A stretch of 64,000 bases of DNA from Cephalotrichum gorgonifer (lineage: Eukaryota; Ascomycota; Sordariomycetes; Microascales; Microascaceae): NCBI GenBank assembly GCA_900312665.1, contig ONZQ02000009.1, forward strand, positions 1,536,744-1,600,743, read 5' to 3'. The notes beneath the pieces were generated by a model. That model was not told the DNA's origin. It saw nothing but the letters and a program-made list of their open reading frames with translations, and did not search any database. Shown here one piece after another: positions 43,908 to 55,830 of the stretch. The translations under genes were made by a program, and so were the position numbers. Within the stretch, counting starts at the first letter, position 1. Each line of letters opens with the position of its first letter.

Positions 43908-45439
43908 ATGTCTCAAAGTGATGCTCATGTTGTCGTATCGCCAGCTTTCGGATCCTTCATAGTCAGTACTACACTCGAGAAGCCGGATGCGACCACCCGT
44001 AAATTCATCCGTAGCTATGTCATGCGCGGCAAGAACAGGCGGCGGCCAACGCGCAAGAACGCTCGCGGCAACAAGCCGTCCCCCGAGAAGGACATGGGCA
44101 TGCCGCTCGGGCCGTCATCTAGGTCAGATTTCTCTCAGGATTCCGAGTTGGTAATCATGCCAATGCAGAAAGTGATGTCCGACTCTTTCTATCTCGGGTT
44201 TGGAAACGCCTTAAAGCCGTACATGAGGGAACTCATCTATCGAGGTATGTCAGAAGTAGAATCCAACTCTAGCCCCCGCACTCTAACATCCGAAATAGCC
44301 TTTACAATTGTCAAGCCAGCCACATACACCGTCCAGACTCTCGTCGAGGGAGGACCCCACGATGAACTCTTCTGTCTCGGTGGGCTAACCCAGAGCCCAG
44401 CTATGATGCACACAGTAGTATTCATCGCCCAAGCCTACCACGAGCTGTCCTGTGGGGCTCCACTTGGCAGGATCACGCAGTTCCACTTATCCAAGACCCT
44501 CAACTATCTCCAGCACAGCCTCTACGATAGTATAGATGCGACGAGCAACGCGACACTGGCCATCGTGACCTCCCTAGCGATGGCAGCAATCCTTCTTGGC
44601 GAGCTTGAGACGGCCACCAAACATATGGATGGTCTAGCTCGAATGGTTGAACTGCGCGGTGGGTTTGAGAATCTCGGCAACGGGAGGATTATAGAACATA
44701 AGTCGCGAAGGTAAGTGTGGCCAGTTTAGCTGAAGAACGCCTAGAATCCCCTTTTGCCTGCGTCTGCTAACCCTCTCGACCACACAGTATTGATCTCCTC
44801 CTCGCCATCAGCCTAGGGAGCAAACTTCGCTTTGGAGAGAACCGCAACTGGGCTCAACTCGCCACACGGGATATTTCCGCCGCCGACTTCCCGGAATTGA
44901 GTGGGGTGTGTCCCCCGCCGCCTTCAACTCTCTTAGGCGTCTGGGCCATCCTGCAAGAGTTCTCGATCGCTGCGAACAGAGCAATAGCCTCCGGAACGAA
45001 GATACCCGCGAGCCTTTTCGTCAAAATCAGCACTTCAGTTACATATCAGCTCTTCCAACTGCAATTCGACCCTGCATCTCCCCTCGAGTTACTGAGGCTT
45101 TCCATGCTAGCCTATATCAAGAGTATCTTGATGAGAACTAAGGTCATCAGCGTGAAAATGACTTTTCTCGAGGGGCAGCTCAAGAGTGCGCTTCTGTTGG
45201 CTCTAAATTCTCCGATCACAGAACAGCTTCGGCTCATTCTCTGGTCACTTTTCATATCGGCCATATCAATATTTGAGGGCCGCGACTGCGACTGGATTAG
45301 GGAAGGCATTGCACAGACACTCGATATCATTGGCTTGGAAACCTGGCCTCTTGCTCGGGATACTCTGAAGACCTTTCCATGGACTGACATCCTTCATAGT
45401 GTGGAAGGAGAGCGGCTTTTTAACCAGATCAAGGGATAA
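43908..45439 (+). CDS. Fungal transcription-factor-like protein (Fungal_trans_2 / 'tachykinin family' type)
   Basis: Two exons (43908-44710 and 44788-45439, intron 77 bp) give 484 residues from ATG at 43908; an in-frame ATG at 43812 would give 516. The N-terminus has the block FIVSTTLEKPD then IRSYVMRGKNRRRP, typical of the fungal family often labelled tachykinin-like, which has a short basic N-terminus instead of a Zn2Cys6 cluster. The rest is all-helical and resembles fungal regulator domains: LGGLTQSPAMMHTVVFIAQAYHELS, LNYLQHSLYD, LAMAAILLGELETATKHMDGLARMVELRGG. The last block is a hallmark of Fungal_trans_2 proteins. No DNA-binding domain is evident, so it may act as a co-regulator or be a degenerate regulator. 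It diverges from the SDR gene over repeated motifs. Confidence 0.82.
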
Positions 45440-45994
45440 ATGCCACTTGGGGTAGAGTCCAGAAATAGCATAAAGGATATTTCTTTGTACGACGAGAAGA
45501 AGTTCGCCTGTCCCCTTTGTAAACAACTTCTGGTTAATACAGCCCTCGTCTGTAGCCATCATGTTATATAGAATTAAGATATCTAATAAAACCAGGGGCC
45601 TTATTAGGTTTCTAGGGCGGGTGGTCAGAGTAGTATATATATCTTCCAGTATATAAATAGTGAGCTCATAATATGTGTACCCCTGTATAACATGCTCCGC
45701 TGCTTGGGTGGGGCTTTGCGGCATCAAACGACTTACGCCAAAGAAGGGGATTGGCCTAATAACGCGGGTGGATTGGACACGCGTCTTACTCGTCGTGCGG
45801 GGTCGTATGACTCTACTTCACAAGATAAGCTAGCTTGCTTATTCCACATTACGGAGAGTATGGCCAATAATTTCCTCCTGACCAATGTTGTCGTTATCCC
45901 AACCATGAAAACCTACCCCTCAGTTTAAAGCATCGTTTCACAAGCCTACTAGCTACAACTCATCAACAAGTTCACTCAGTAACAAAGTTCCACC
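45440..45994. other. Intergenic region before the deaminase gene
   Basis: 555 bp between plus-strand genes, AT-rich at 45560-45690. No gene seen. Confidence 0.5.
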
Positions 45995-46615
45995 ATGACA
46001 AAAGTCATAAACCCAGCTCAAGACGCATCTGTCATTGCCTCGACGCTTCTTCGAGTTGCAGAAACCCAGGTCATTCCCAAGCTCCGCGAGTCCGTCGCAG
46101 CAGGCAACTACCCGTTCGCTGCTGCCGTCCTTATGCAGGAAGATCTCAAACCTGTGACCATATCGACCAACGACGATCATGACTCGCCGCTCCTACACGG
46201 GGAGACGAACTGTATTCGGGAATTCTTCCTAATCCCCAAGCCCTCGCGGCCAGCACCCCGGAACACCGTCTTCTTCTCGACGCACGAACCTTGCTCTATG
46301 TGCCTGAGCAGCATTGCGTGGACGGGCTTCCCTGTGGTGTACTATCTATTCACGTACGAGGACACGCGCGATCTTCTGGGCGTCGCTGGGGACATTCACA
46401 TCCTTGAGGAGGTGTTCCGTGTGCGGGCGCCGGGTGATACTGATGAGACGTTACGAGAACGGCCGCTGTACAACAAGCGCAATAGTTACTTTTCTGCTAT
46501 ATCAATCTCAGAGCTCATAGACGAGATTCCTGACGAGGAAGGGCGACGGAGAACCAGGGAGGAAGTAGAGAGGGTCAAGTCGCTGTGGGACGGGCTGAAT
46601 CATGTTCGTCTCTAG
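45995..46615 (+). CDS. Cytidine/deoxycytidylate deaminase-family zinc protein
   Basis: Intronless, 206 residues. The zinc and catalytic motif HGE (in PLLHGETNCIREF) is followed about 25 residues later by EPCSMC, the PCxxC pair. Together they form the cytidine deaminase-like active site (one His, two Cys, and Glu as proton shuttle). The N-terminal YPFAAAVLMQED segment is the usual strand that leads into the site. Members deaminate free nucleobases, nucleosides or tRNA bases; the short size and single domain suggest a small-molecule nucleobase or pterin-type deaminase, but the substrate is not readable. The C-terminal 80 residues are charged and less conserved. ATG at 45995 has an ACCATGA context. 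Confidence 0.9.
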   Translation: MTKVINPAQDASVIASTLLRVAETQVIPKLRESVAAGNYPFAAAVLMQEDLKPVTISTNDDHDSPLLHGETNCIREFFLIPKPSRPAPRNTVFFSTHEPCSMCLSSIAWTGFPVVYYLFTYEDTRDLLGVAGDIHILEEVFRVRAPGDTDETLRERPLYNKRNSYFSAISISELIDEIPDEEGRRRTREEVERVKSLWDGLNHVRL

Positions 46616-47394
46616 CCACAGCGAAGAATAGGAGATAGCCCTTGCCCGCCGAATAGGGAAACGAAAAAAAAATAACATAATTGGAATATGGACCTGTCTT
46701 TGCTACCCTGTCGGCGTCTTTCCTTTGTGTATACATGACAAATCCCAACATCCGATCTGAAGTTATGGTGAGGATATCAAGAGGAAGCCGCAGGCTGCTA
46801 GCGGGGAGTATGATGCCGAGCGGCGCTTCCAATCAGGAGTTCCAGGAGATTCAAGTTATTTCAGGTGTTGTGTCGTCGTTACCAGTTTATTCAACGGATA
46901 GTGAGATATTGATCCCAATTCTAAAATAGAAGATATATGAAGGGCGTATTCCACGCCTCTATAGATTAGTAGGTATATCCTCATCGAGATTCATACGCAG
47001 TTATTTATACTAGATCTCATACCTATAGTTGATTCTAGGTCTACTTAGTGACGGCGGCGCTGACACACGTATCATCTCCAGTTACGGTCGAGGGGGGCAG
47101 CATACCACTAAACCAAGGTCAGTTCTCGCCAATCGCCTGCAAGCAATGCTTGTGTGTGTGCGGCGGCAGTGCAACTCGCAGGATGCAGAACAGAGCTAGA
47201 GTTGTCTGATCCAATGCTGCGCCTCAAATCCTCCAACCCCTCACCCACCCTGCTTGGTAATTACATGTAGGCTCCATCCTTGTCCACAGCATCCCTGACA
47301 GTGGGCGAATTTCTCGATGCTCAATTGCGGCTCCTCAAAATTTCGTAGGCACTAAGGACAGGCTAGATCAAGACAATTATTATTACTCTACATT
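46616..47394. other. Intergenic region before the second HET gene
   Basis: 779 bp; short ORFs only. Presumed promoter of the HET gene. Confidence 0.5.
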
Positions 47395-50215
47395 ATGAAC
47401 ACCTGCAGCGAGTTCTGTCAGGGGCTGGCATCCCTTTCGACCCCGGACGGTTCCCTCCCCACTCACGCAGACCTAGTTGCCCAACTCAACTTTGACCAAG
47501 AGGCCAAGGAGGTAGGCCGATCGCTCGGGACATGGGAAGAGATCACCGCACGGAAAACCTGCACCTTCTGTGAACTAGTTGTCAACGCCGTTTGGAACAG
47601 CGCCGAGGCGGAGATCGACCAGGGCCAACGGATTAATGTCCTGCTCTTCCCGGAAGAAACATCATTCCGGCTGTCGTATCCATCTCCCCTGGGAACACGA
47701 CTCTCCTTCACCGCTGAATATATAGAGAATGTCGTTGCACCCGATAGCGCAAGGCCTATTTCTAACAACGGGGTGAAGCCAGAGCAAATGCTGCATTGGC
47801 TAAAGAAATGCGACGAAGATCATGAAGATTGCTACCTGAACACGACTGACGAGCCTAACTGGCTCTCGTCTGATCCGGTAGACCGGAATCCCCAGTACTG
47901 GTCCCTGCGAGAACGCCACACCTCAAACTTCCGCGTCCTCGACGTCGTAGACGGCTGTCTGAAGAAAGTACCTCTGCATAGTCCTTATGTTACCCTCAGC
48001 TACGTCTGGGGCCAGCTCGCCATGTTCAAGCTCCTGCGCTGCAATGTCGGAGAGCTTTTCATACCTGGTGCCCTGGACAACATCTACTCTTTGCTTCCTA
48101 AGACTATTACCGACGCCATCAACCTCGTCAGGTCGCTCGGATTGCGAAATCTTTGGGTTGATTCCCTGTGTCTCATCCAGGACTCGGTATCGGACATTTT
48201 CATCGGAATCGAGCTCATGAACTCCATATACTCCGGGTCCTACTTCACCATAATTGCGAGCTCAGGTGCCGACGCAGCCGCCGGGCTCCCAGGGATAACT
48301 TCCAGCCCTCGCCCCGTCCCCCAAACCATCGTCCAACTCCGCCCGGGGTTAAATATGACCGTTACACAGAGCATTGATAGGGAGCTCGCCCGCTCAGTGT
48401 ATAACCAACGTGGCTGGACCCTCCAGGAACTCGTCCTCTCGCGCCGCGCAATCATCTTCACCGATTCCCAGATCCACTTCCGGTGCCAGGATGCCAACTG
48501 GAGCGAAGGAAGTTGGTCTGACAAGTGGTCTCACTGGGTTGACGCTGATGATGGTAACATCAGTAGGATCCCTGGTCCCTACGATGGCTGGCTCCCATCT
48601 TTCTGGGCGTACCAGAAGCTATGCGAAGACTACTCTCGGAGGAGGCTACTGCATGGCGGGGACGCGCTGAGGGCAATCGCGGGAGTGTCTAGGCCATTGT
48701 TCGCCGGGATGAGGACCCTTGCTGTCGAGGGCCTTCCTGGTTATTACCTTGATCATTTCCTACTCTTCGTATCTCTTCATGGGGAGGCGAGGAGGCGGCC
48801 TGCCTTCGGGAGCTTCTCGTGGGCGGGGTGGGAGGGGAGGGTGATGTGGCCGCGGGAGACTTATCTGGTATCCGAGTATGGACACACCGCGACTCAGGAC
48901 CTGGGAAATATTCTCAGATTCTTCCAGCGGGACAGGCTTTGCGAGTGGCGTGTGATCAACCTTAACGCTCATCATGAGCAGCTTTCGACGTTTAAGTACG
49001 GCGAGCCGGCACCACTACAGAAGTTGATGGAGGAATTTCCAGATCTCTTGGAGGATTGCGAAGTGGAAGCCGAGCAGAACCCCACGGTCGATCCCTTGTT
49101 CTGCAGCGGGGGCGTCCACGGGGATATGCCCATGTGGGAGACTCGGACTCTAGTGACTGCGGATTACCCTGGCAATGAAGATGAAAGATGGAATCAGAAG
49201 GCCTTAGACATGGCTAACAGCAGAGTGGAATTCCAGCGCTTGACCAGGCGGATGGCGAATCAAATGGTCATCTTGACAATGTCCAACTGGTGGGCTTCTG
49301 CACAGCTTAGTAAGTCCAGGTTGACCCCATATCCCCCCCTGCCTGTTTCGTTGTCCTCTAACATGATCTTTCGGTAGAATTGAAACGTGCAATAGGCGAT
49401 AGGCCTGGGCCAGATCCAGTGTCGATGGCGGGGAAGTGGGAGAGAGCCCAGTTCAAGGTCAGAGAGTTGGGGTCGGTGGGGTTTGGGAATGATGGCCCGC
49501 ATGACTCGAATGATAAACGGTCGGAGGAGGTCAAGGCGATGGCCAGGTATTTTACGCTAGGTCGTCTCGAGGAGGACGTTTCGGGGGCTAGTGAAGAGAG
49601 TCAAAGTGTACATGACCCTGCGCAGACAAGAGCAACATCGATCCCGGAGATACCGTGAGTAGCCCCTAGTTTCTTTTTCCCTTGATATCCAAGACACTAG
49701 TGTCCGAGTGGGAGTTTTATCTGATATCGACTTTCCACAGGACATTTCCACCTTATGCGGTACTTCGCACTCGGACCCTATCACTCTTTTTCAAACTAGG
49801 CGCTCCGGTCTCGAGGACGAAGGAATCGATGTCCACTGGCGAGATAAGAGACTCAGGGGCACCCACATATTTCGACCGGGTACCTGGCGTACCCTTGGTG
49901 TCGAAGAATGATAGTGTGGTGGGATCACTCCATCTAGATAACAGGGGACTCGCGGGAGACGTGGGTACGCCCATTGAACTCATCGTGCTATCGCGCTGCC
50001 GGGCGCATATGCTGGGGTCTGCTCTCGGTGGGGCGGCTACAGGAGCCGGTGGGTCATCTTACCCGGACAGGACAACTCCAGATCTTTTATGGGTGCTCCA
50101 TATTGTATGGAACAAGGGGATAGCGGAGCGACGTGGGGTGGGGCAAATCTTGACAAGTGCTTTAAGGGAGTCCATGGGGGGTACACCAAAGGTCAAGGCT
50201 ATCTTCCTCGGTTAG
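47395..50215 (+). CDS. HET-domain protein, long form
   Basis: Three exons (47395-49309, 49378-49654, 49741-50215), introns 68 and 86 bp, 888 residues. The N-terminus has a Cys-containing lead (TCTFCELV near residue 60) that often precedes the HET domain. The domain itself shows YVTLSYVWGQ near residue 200, LPKTITDAINLVRSLGLRNLWVDSLCL in pieces near 232-260, the MNSIYSGSYFTIIASSG block near 280 and NQRGWTLQELVLSRRAIIFT near 338. SFSWAGWEG near 475 is the common post-HET motif. The last 240 residues resemble no domain I know, except for a cluster including FFKLGAPVSRTKE and a final WNKGIAERRGVGQIL that is shared by many HET proteins. It is expected in cytoplasmic non-self recognition. The 3' end converges on the methyltransferase. 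Confidence 0.9.
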
Positions 50216-50591
50216 AACTTAGCAACATGCATGTTTCAGCGTTAACGCATCGCTTCGGTGTTAGCTGCCGGAACTGGAATCTTATATAAAACTGACCAAA
50301 CAAACGGCTGGCCCATTTCCCTTAACAGACTAACACCAGCAGATGGTTTGACAGGTCCGTCCAGTCTTACTATTGAATATATGTTCAGCTTGGCTGGCTG
50401 GATATAGAAAGGGCTTCGCTCTACCAGGCCACCCTCAACGGCATGTCTCCCCTAGAAATATACGTTCAGGAGTCTCAATAATATCGGGCGAGGGCGAAGT
50501 TCAAGACAAAGTGTAAGATAAGCCTGAAAACTAAAACTCGGCAGACCGCTTACACCCTTCCACCATGAGCGAACCGGGCCAACCCCCCGCG
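50216..50591. other. Convergent 3' intergenic region
   Basis: 376 bp between HET and methyltransferase 3' ends; nothing seen. Confidence 0.5.
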
Positions 50592-52374
50592 CTACTCGGG
50601 CCGCTGGCCCCACACCACCTTCTGGGGAATATACCCACGGTACTTTCCAGACCGCATCTCATAACGAAGATGGGCGATATACACCTGAATCTGCTCGGTC
50701 GTCCAGCCGAGAGTGTTGGCAATGAACAAGATATACCCCTCGATATCAGCCTCCCATGCTGCCTGGGCGAGGGATCCCATCTCCTTCAGGACTGGGTCCT
50801 TGGGCCAGGACCCGAGAGGCCGCTATATAGACCAGAAGTCATTAGCAATCTATTCATTAGGTAGGATGTACTAGACCATACCTGGTAGTTGTACTCCTGG
50901 ATGTTCACGAAGCCAGCTTCCTCCATGGCCTTCCTCTGTGTGCCATCCTCAACAATCGTGAAGGACCTCCCAATCTTCTTCCCACCCTCGGCGAAGACTT
51001 TGCTCCACTGGCCGAGGGCGGTAGTATCGGGGATTGGCTCGTAGTCACTCAGGATAAGCCCCGAAGACTCAGAGCTTTCCGCCCATCCACCCGGCCGGCA
51101 AGTCTTGTAGGCTTCCTTGAAAAAGGCAGTCCAGTCAGTGATACTTCCGTTCAGCCAGCGCATGTGGACATAGTCCATGGAGGCCTCAGGGAAGGTCCAG
51201 CTGAGCGTGCAATCCTCGATTTCACTGTAGGCATAGGGTATCAGTATCACCGGCTCGCGGGACATTCGTGGGAGTACTTACAACTTCAGGTTCGGCGGGA
51301 CCCAGGACGACTGGATGGGAGAGATATCGGTGCCCGTGACTTGTGCCTGTAGAGAAGAAATTGGTTAGACTCTGAGATGGCCAAGGAATGACTAACTAAA
51401 ACACATACCTGCGGGAACTGGTCTGCGAAATCACTATGTACAGTTAGCTCGAGTTAAAGCGACTGGGTCCAGAATACGAGTTCCACATACATGGCCCAAA
51501 TTCCTAGCCAGGGGCAAACTGTTAGCGAGCGTAATGGCAGCATTCTCGGAATGGGTAGTTCATACCAGTTCCAGTCCCAATATCAAGCACCCTCTATATT
51601 TAAAAAAAGTCCATGTCAGTCCAAGACTAGAGATAGGGGCAAGTTGTGAGCTACGAACCTGAAGCTTGTCCTCATCCAGAGGTGCGAGGAACAATTTATT
51701 TCCAATTCCCAAGGTGAGTCCGTAATGGCTAGCATCATCAAGGTTAGTACATAACCCTTGTAAAATACTACCAGAGGTCATACTTTAAATCCATAGACTC
51801 CATCTGTTGCTCATCGTTTGATCCCCTGGGGAAAAAGTCGATAGTTAGCCCTCGGAAGTATTCATGAGGAGCAAGGCGTGTTATATCTTACCAGTACTCG
51901 GCGTTTCCGACCTCACTATGGTACCGCCGGCCATGAATTGTTCGGTAGTTGAAAATGCTAGATCGAAGGGAATCGGTCTCGGTCCTCAGAGACTCGCCCA
52001 GTACGGAGTCGTTGTCTTCCGGGAGAGGTTCCTGTTATCGGTAAGTGTTAAGAGGTTTTAGCAGGGAACGATTGTAGGTTGTATGCACGCACCTGTGTCC
52101 AGTGATCAGCTGGCAGAACCCCGCCAGCGCTCGGCGCCGGGTCTGCGGGCGCCGGGTCTGCGGGCGCCGGGTCTGTGGGCGCCGGGTCTGCGGGTGCCGG
52201 GTCCGCGGGTGCCGGGCTTGAAGGGGCAGTGTCTGCCTTCGCTGGGCTGGATGGCTTCGAGCCAGGACCGGCAGCCTTTTCCGGCGTCTTGGCGTTGGCG
52301 TCGGCGGGGGGGCTGGATGGATTCGAGGCAGGCGTGGCCTTCTTCTCCGGCGTCTCTGGCGTCTTGTCGGCCAT
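50592..52374 (-). CDS. LaeA-like SAM-dependent methyltransferase
   Basis: Ten exons on the minus strand: 52093-52374, 51892-52031, 51784-51825, 51659-51728, 51566-51593, 51491-51503, 51409-51433, 51282-51346, 50882-51224 and 50592-50822. Every junction keeps frame and gives 412 residues. Exon 6 is only 13 bases. The N-terminal 85 residues are Pro/Ala/Lys-rich with a 15-bp repeat. The core has the family lead (NYRTIHGRRYHSEVGNAEYW, split here), HYGLTLG, SAM motif I VLDIGTGTGIWAIDFA, TDISPIQSSWVPPN (the usual motif II region), the DYVHMRW motif, CRPGGWAE and a C-terminal WTTEQIQVY...LR helix. This is the group of LaeA/UMTA-type methyltransferases; LaeA is a nuclear global regulator of fungal secondary metabolism, whereas many paralogs act on unknown targets. 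This divergent copy is a paralog. It lies upstream of a FAD monooxygenase on the same strand. Confidence 0.9.
52134..52223. repeat. 15-bp coding minisatellite, six copies
   Basis: Six 15-bp units (gcgccgggtctgcgg on the plus strand) in register; the first four nearly identical, the last most diverged. They encode a PADPA-type repeat in the methyltransferase N-terminus. Confidence 0.85.
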
Positions 52375-53389
52375 CCTTGCGTAGTTTCTGGGCGCTGATA
52401 TGGGGATGGACGGCTTCGAGCGAGGTAGAGGTGTTATTCTTTCACGTTTTGAGGGTGGGTGAGGTTTAGGGAACTTGCGAGGTGTCGGTACGAACAGAAC
52501 AGAAAGGAAAAGTGGAAGTGGGGTATGTTTTCATTCTCGTACGTAGCGGGACTGGTGTGGACCCTGACCGGAAGCCAAGCATTAGCGATGGGAACGTTAT
52601 TAGCTGCGGGACCCGTTAATATGCTACACTAGTACGGAGTAGGGCACTCCCGGTCTGCTGATGGCCGATGAGTCGTTCGTATGGGACATAACCCCGACGA
52701 CGTGCCCCACTATGGCGCGTTTCTGTGGAGTTCCCCACCTGAAATGCGACAGGGGCTAATGCGTGGGGGCAACCGATTTTTATCGGTGGGAGTTGGGCAA
52801 AAGAGGGGAAGTGGAACAGAGGGAACGGAACATTGATGTCGGTCCCCGGGAACTCTTATTGGATGCTCTGGCATCATCACTGTTGTGTTACCTAACTCAG
52901 GCTTTGATCGGGTGGAAGGGTTCACGCCCGAAGGCGGACTTGGCACATCAAGCATATCAAAGTTGCAGGGAAGGCCCGTGTGGCCGAGTTCAGCCACCCG
53001 CTCGCGTTTCTTCCCCACCCACCACGATGACGTGACCCCTGTTGTACAATTATAATACAACTGGTGTGCCACATGGTTTGGGCCCCCGTTGAGCCACGTT
53101 TTGTCTTGGTCTTGCTGTGGTCCCTTCTCACCTCAAGAAGGGTGCCGAGGCCCACACTAGCTCTTACTGCTACTGTTGAGCCTCTTGTCTAGGGTCCGGA
53201 CCGTGGTCCGCCATGTTAGCTCCGAAAGTAGGGTTACACTCCCCCCTCAATGTGCAGCCACCCGTCACAGCCCTAGCCACTCTTACTCGTATGAGCGTTG
53301 TAGTCATTTCGATCGCGGAATCGTGCATGTCGTCTTCAGGTGCGGGGTTTCTATGGCATGCGTTTGTTTGTGGCTTCGTACGTGTAACT
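52375..53389. other. Intergenic region upstream of the methyltransferase
   Basis: About 1 kb with only short ORFs. It should hold the methyltransferase promoter and the 3' flank of the FAD monooxygenase. One TACGGAGTA copy at 52633-52641. Confidence 0.5.
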
Positions 53390-55814
53390 CTATCTCGTAG
53401 CTGGGATCAAGAACCCATCAAAGAAACTGCCCACCTCATTAATGCCCCTCATATCAGGTGTGGTAACCATCGACACGTATCCGTCCGGCCTGACTACCAC
53501 CAAAGCCCCAACATCGCGCTTTATTCCAAGCTTCTCATATGCATCTCCCGTTCCTCCATGCAGGGACTCCATATCGCCATAAATCTTCCAGTAATCCATA
53601 ACCCTCCTGCTATCCCTCGAGCGGAATGCCAAGGGGAAATCGTCCCACTCGACGTTATTCGCGTCGCTAGCATGAACTAGTATCAACTCAATCACGCTGT
53701 CAACCCTCTCGTCTGCTGGTGTGTATTTCGCGATGAACGACTCCGGCGACGAGAAGTAGTGTCCCACGGCTACGAGCTGCGCCGCCAGCGTAGGAGAGCT
53801 CTTAATGTCGCCACTGAAGTCGATCAACCTCCAGCGGCCGTCCGACGGCATCTTGTCATGGATGAACCACGGGCGTCCGTCGCACTGCATCACCAGGCGG
53901 CTGTCTGGGAAGCGCATGCCAATGAACAGCTCTGTCGCGAGTGGAGACGCGTACTTGATGTTCGAGTCCTCGCGTGGAGGTTTCGATACCAGCGCCGAGG
54001 CGCCGTAGTCGACCGTGCAGCCTGTTGTAAACGCGGACCCCTTGTCGATGAAGTCACGGAACTCGTCGGTGCTGATCGTGCCATCCCCTGTTCCAGGTTT
54101 CCCCGAAAATAGGCGCGAGAGCTTGAAGTCGTAGTCGATGAGGTCCTTTGCCACTTGCCTGCGCTCGTCCTCGTACGTCGACAGAATGGCGGGGGACGCC
54201 TTGCCCTGCACGACGTGCGCAATCTTCCACGCCAGGTTGAAGGTGTCCATCATGGAGATGTTCATCCCCTGTCCGGCCTTGGGGGAGTGCGTGTGGCAGG
54301 CATCGCCCGCGATGAAGACGCGCTCCCACTTTTCGAATTTAGGCGCTACGCGTTGCCCAATCTGGTAGCCGGTGAACCATTGCGTCTCCGCGACATCGAG
54401 GGTATAGGGGTGAAGGATCTTGCGGGCCCTCTCGAGGATCAATTCGGGCGTGATTTTGCTCCTGTCCACGCGAGCCTTGGTGCCGGGTGGCGAGCCGTCC
54501 TCTGGCTCCCTCGCCGTCTCCTTGAGCTGGATGTAGAAGCGCACAAGGTCGCCCTCGCGCGGAATGATCATGATGGAGCCGTCGGAGACCGAGTGGATTG
54601 CACATCGCTTCCGGATATCAGGCAGGTTGGTGATAGGGACAATGTCTAACACGCCCCAGATATAATCTGTGCTCTCTCCCTCCGGTACGATTCCGAGCTG
54701 CTTTCGGACCCACGAATGCGCACCGTCTGTGCCAAGCACGTACTTCGCGTGTATGATCTCTCTGCTCTCTGGCGGGGTAGCGAACTCGCGCTCCTGGTCG
54801 CCGGCGAACTGTCGGTATAGGCCGTTCTCGAGCTTGTGACCGAACTGGTCTGGTACGGAGTCATCGTCGGAGAGCTTCTTGACTGTGACGGTTATAGGGT
54901 AGGCGGATTGGTCATGTATCTTCGACTCGTCCACGACGAGGGACTCAGGGAGCAGCGGACGCTCGACTTGCAGGGTATTGTTGGAAAACTCATCAATGGC
55001 ATCCGTGAACCATTGCTCAATGCGGCCCTGGTGGATGACCGAGCCGTTGAAACGAGAGATGCCGACGACGCCCTCGACCTTGCGGGCGACCTTGTGGATG
55101 TGTCCGTTTGCATCTGGCTCGTAATAGCAACTTTCTACGTGCTGTTAGATTATTGATACAACGTGAGTGTCGTCGGACCTCACGTGAGGAAAAACATACC
55201 AAAACCGACACTGGCCTCCTTGAGTGGGCGGTGGGCGAAGCCGAAGGAGTTGAAGACTTCCAGGGCACGTGGCTGGAGACCATCAGCCTGCCCTGTGAAG
55301 ATCTTGGTGCCCCTCTTGTCGATGATGCGGGCGTTTATGCCTAGCCTGGCGAACCAAATAGCGGCCATGTATCTAGATCCTGTCAGTACAACTCCTTGAG
55401 ATAAGACATGTTGTCAACTCACCCTGCTGGCCCGGCACCGATAATCAAGACATCGATATTTGACTCTTTGATTGGTTGGTCTGTGTTTGAGGTATCTGTC
55501 GTGATGGCAGGAGTCGTGGAAAAGTTCTTGACTGGCAGGTCTGCGTCCGGGGCATCTGTTATGATGGGAGACACTGTGGAAGAGTCTTTAACTGGTAGGT
55601 CTGCATCTGAGGTATCTGTAAGGATGGCAGGCATTGTGGAAGAGTCATTCACCAGCAGGTCTGCATCTGTAGTATCTGCTATGCTGACAGGCATTGTGGA
55701 AGAGTGTTTGACCGGCAGGTCTGCGTCTGGGGTATCCGATATGATGTCAGGGATTGCAGAAGACTCCTTAACTGGCAGGCTTACGACCGGGGTATCTGTT
55801 ATGATGGCAGGCAT
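53390..55814 (-). CDS. FAD aromatic hydroxylase (phenol 2-monooxygenase-like) with repeated N-terminal extension
   Basis: Three exons (55423-55814, 55200-55372, 53390-55134), introns 50 and 65 bp, 769 residues. After about 118 residues of six 20-residue repeats comes the Rossmann motif DVLIIGAGPAG (near 121-131). Then ARIIDKRGTKIFTGQADGLQPRALEVF, the phenol-hydroxylase type block (here split by context), the DG motif YVLGTDGAHSWVRKQLG and GD motif VFIAGDACHTHSPKAGQGMN. The C-terminal ~200 residues follow the thioredoxin-like domain of phenol hydroxylases (PDGYVSMVTTPDMRG at the end). The family adds one oxygen ortho to a phenolic OH with NADPH. The catalytic domain is intact and the ortholog length without repeats is about 650. 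The repeat extension is the unusual feature. Confidence 0.93.
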
Positions 55815-55830
55815 GATGGAAGAGTCTTTT
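55461..55830. repeat. 60-bp minisatellite, about six copies, covering the start of the monooxygenase
   Basis: Period exactly 60 bp from about 55461 to 55830. Each copy carries a variant of gatggcaggcattgtggaag and of actggcaggtctgc on the plus strand. The array encodes residues 1-118 of the FAD monooxygenase as 20-residue units ending in (D/N)xDLPVK(D/N)S, and extends about 16 bases upstream of the ATG at 55814. Copies 3 and 4 keep an in-frame ATG at the start-codon position. Confidence 0.9.

Noticed and set aside
45266..45727. 153-codon ORF antisense to the end of the regulator-like gene
   Set aside because: Largely antisense of coding DNA and lacking any domain pattern.
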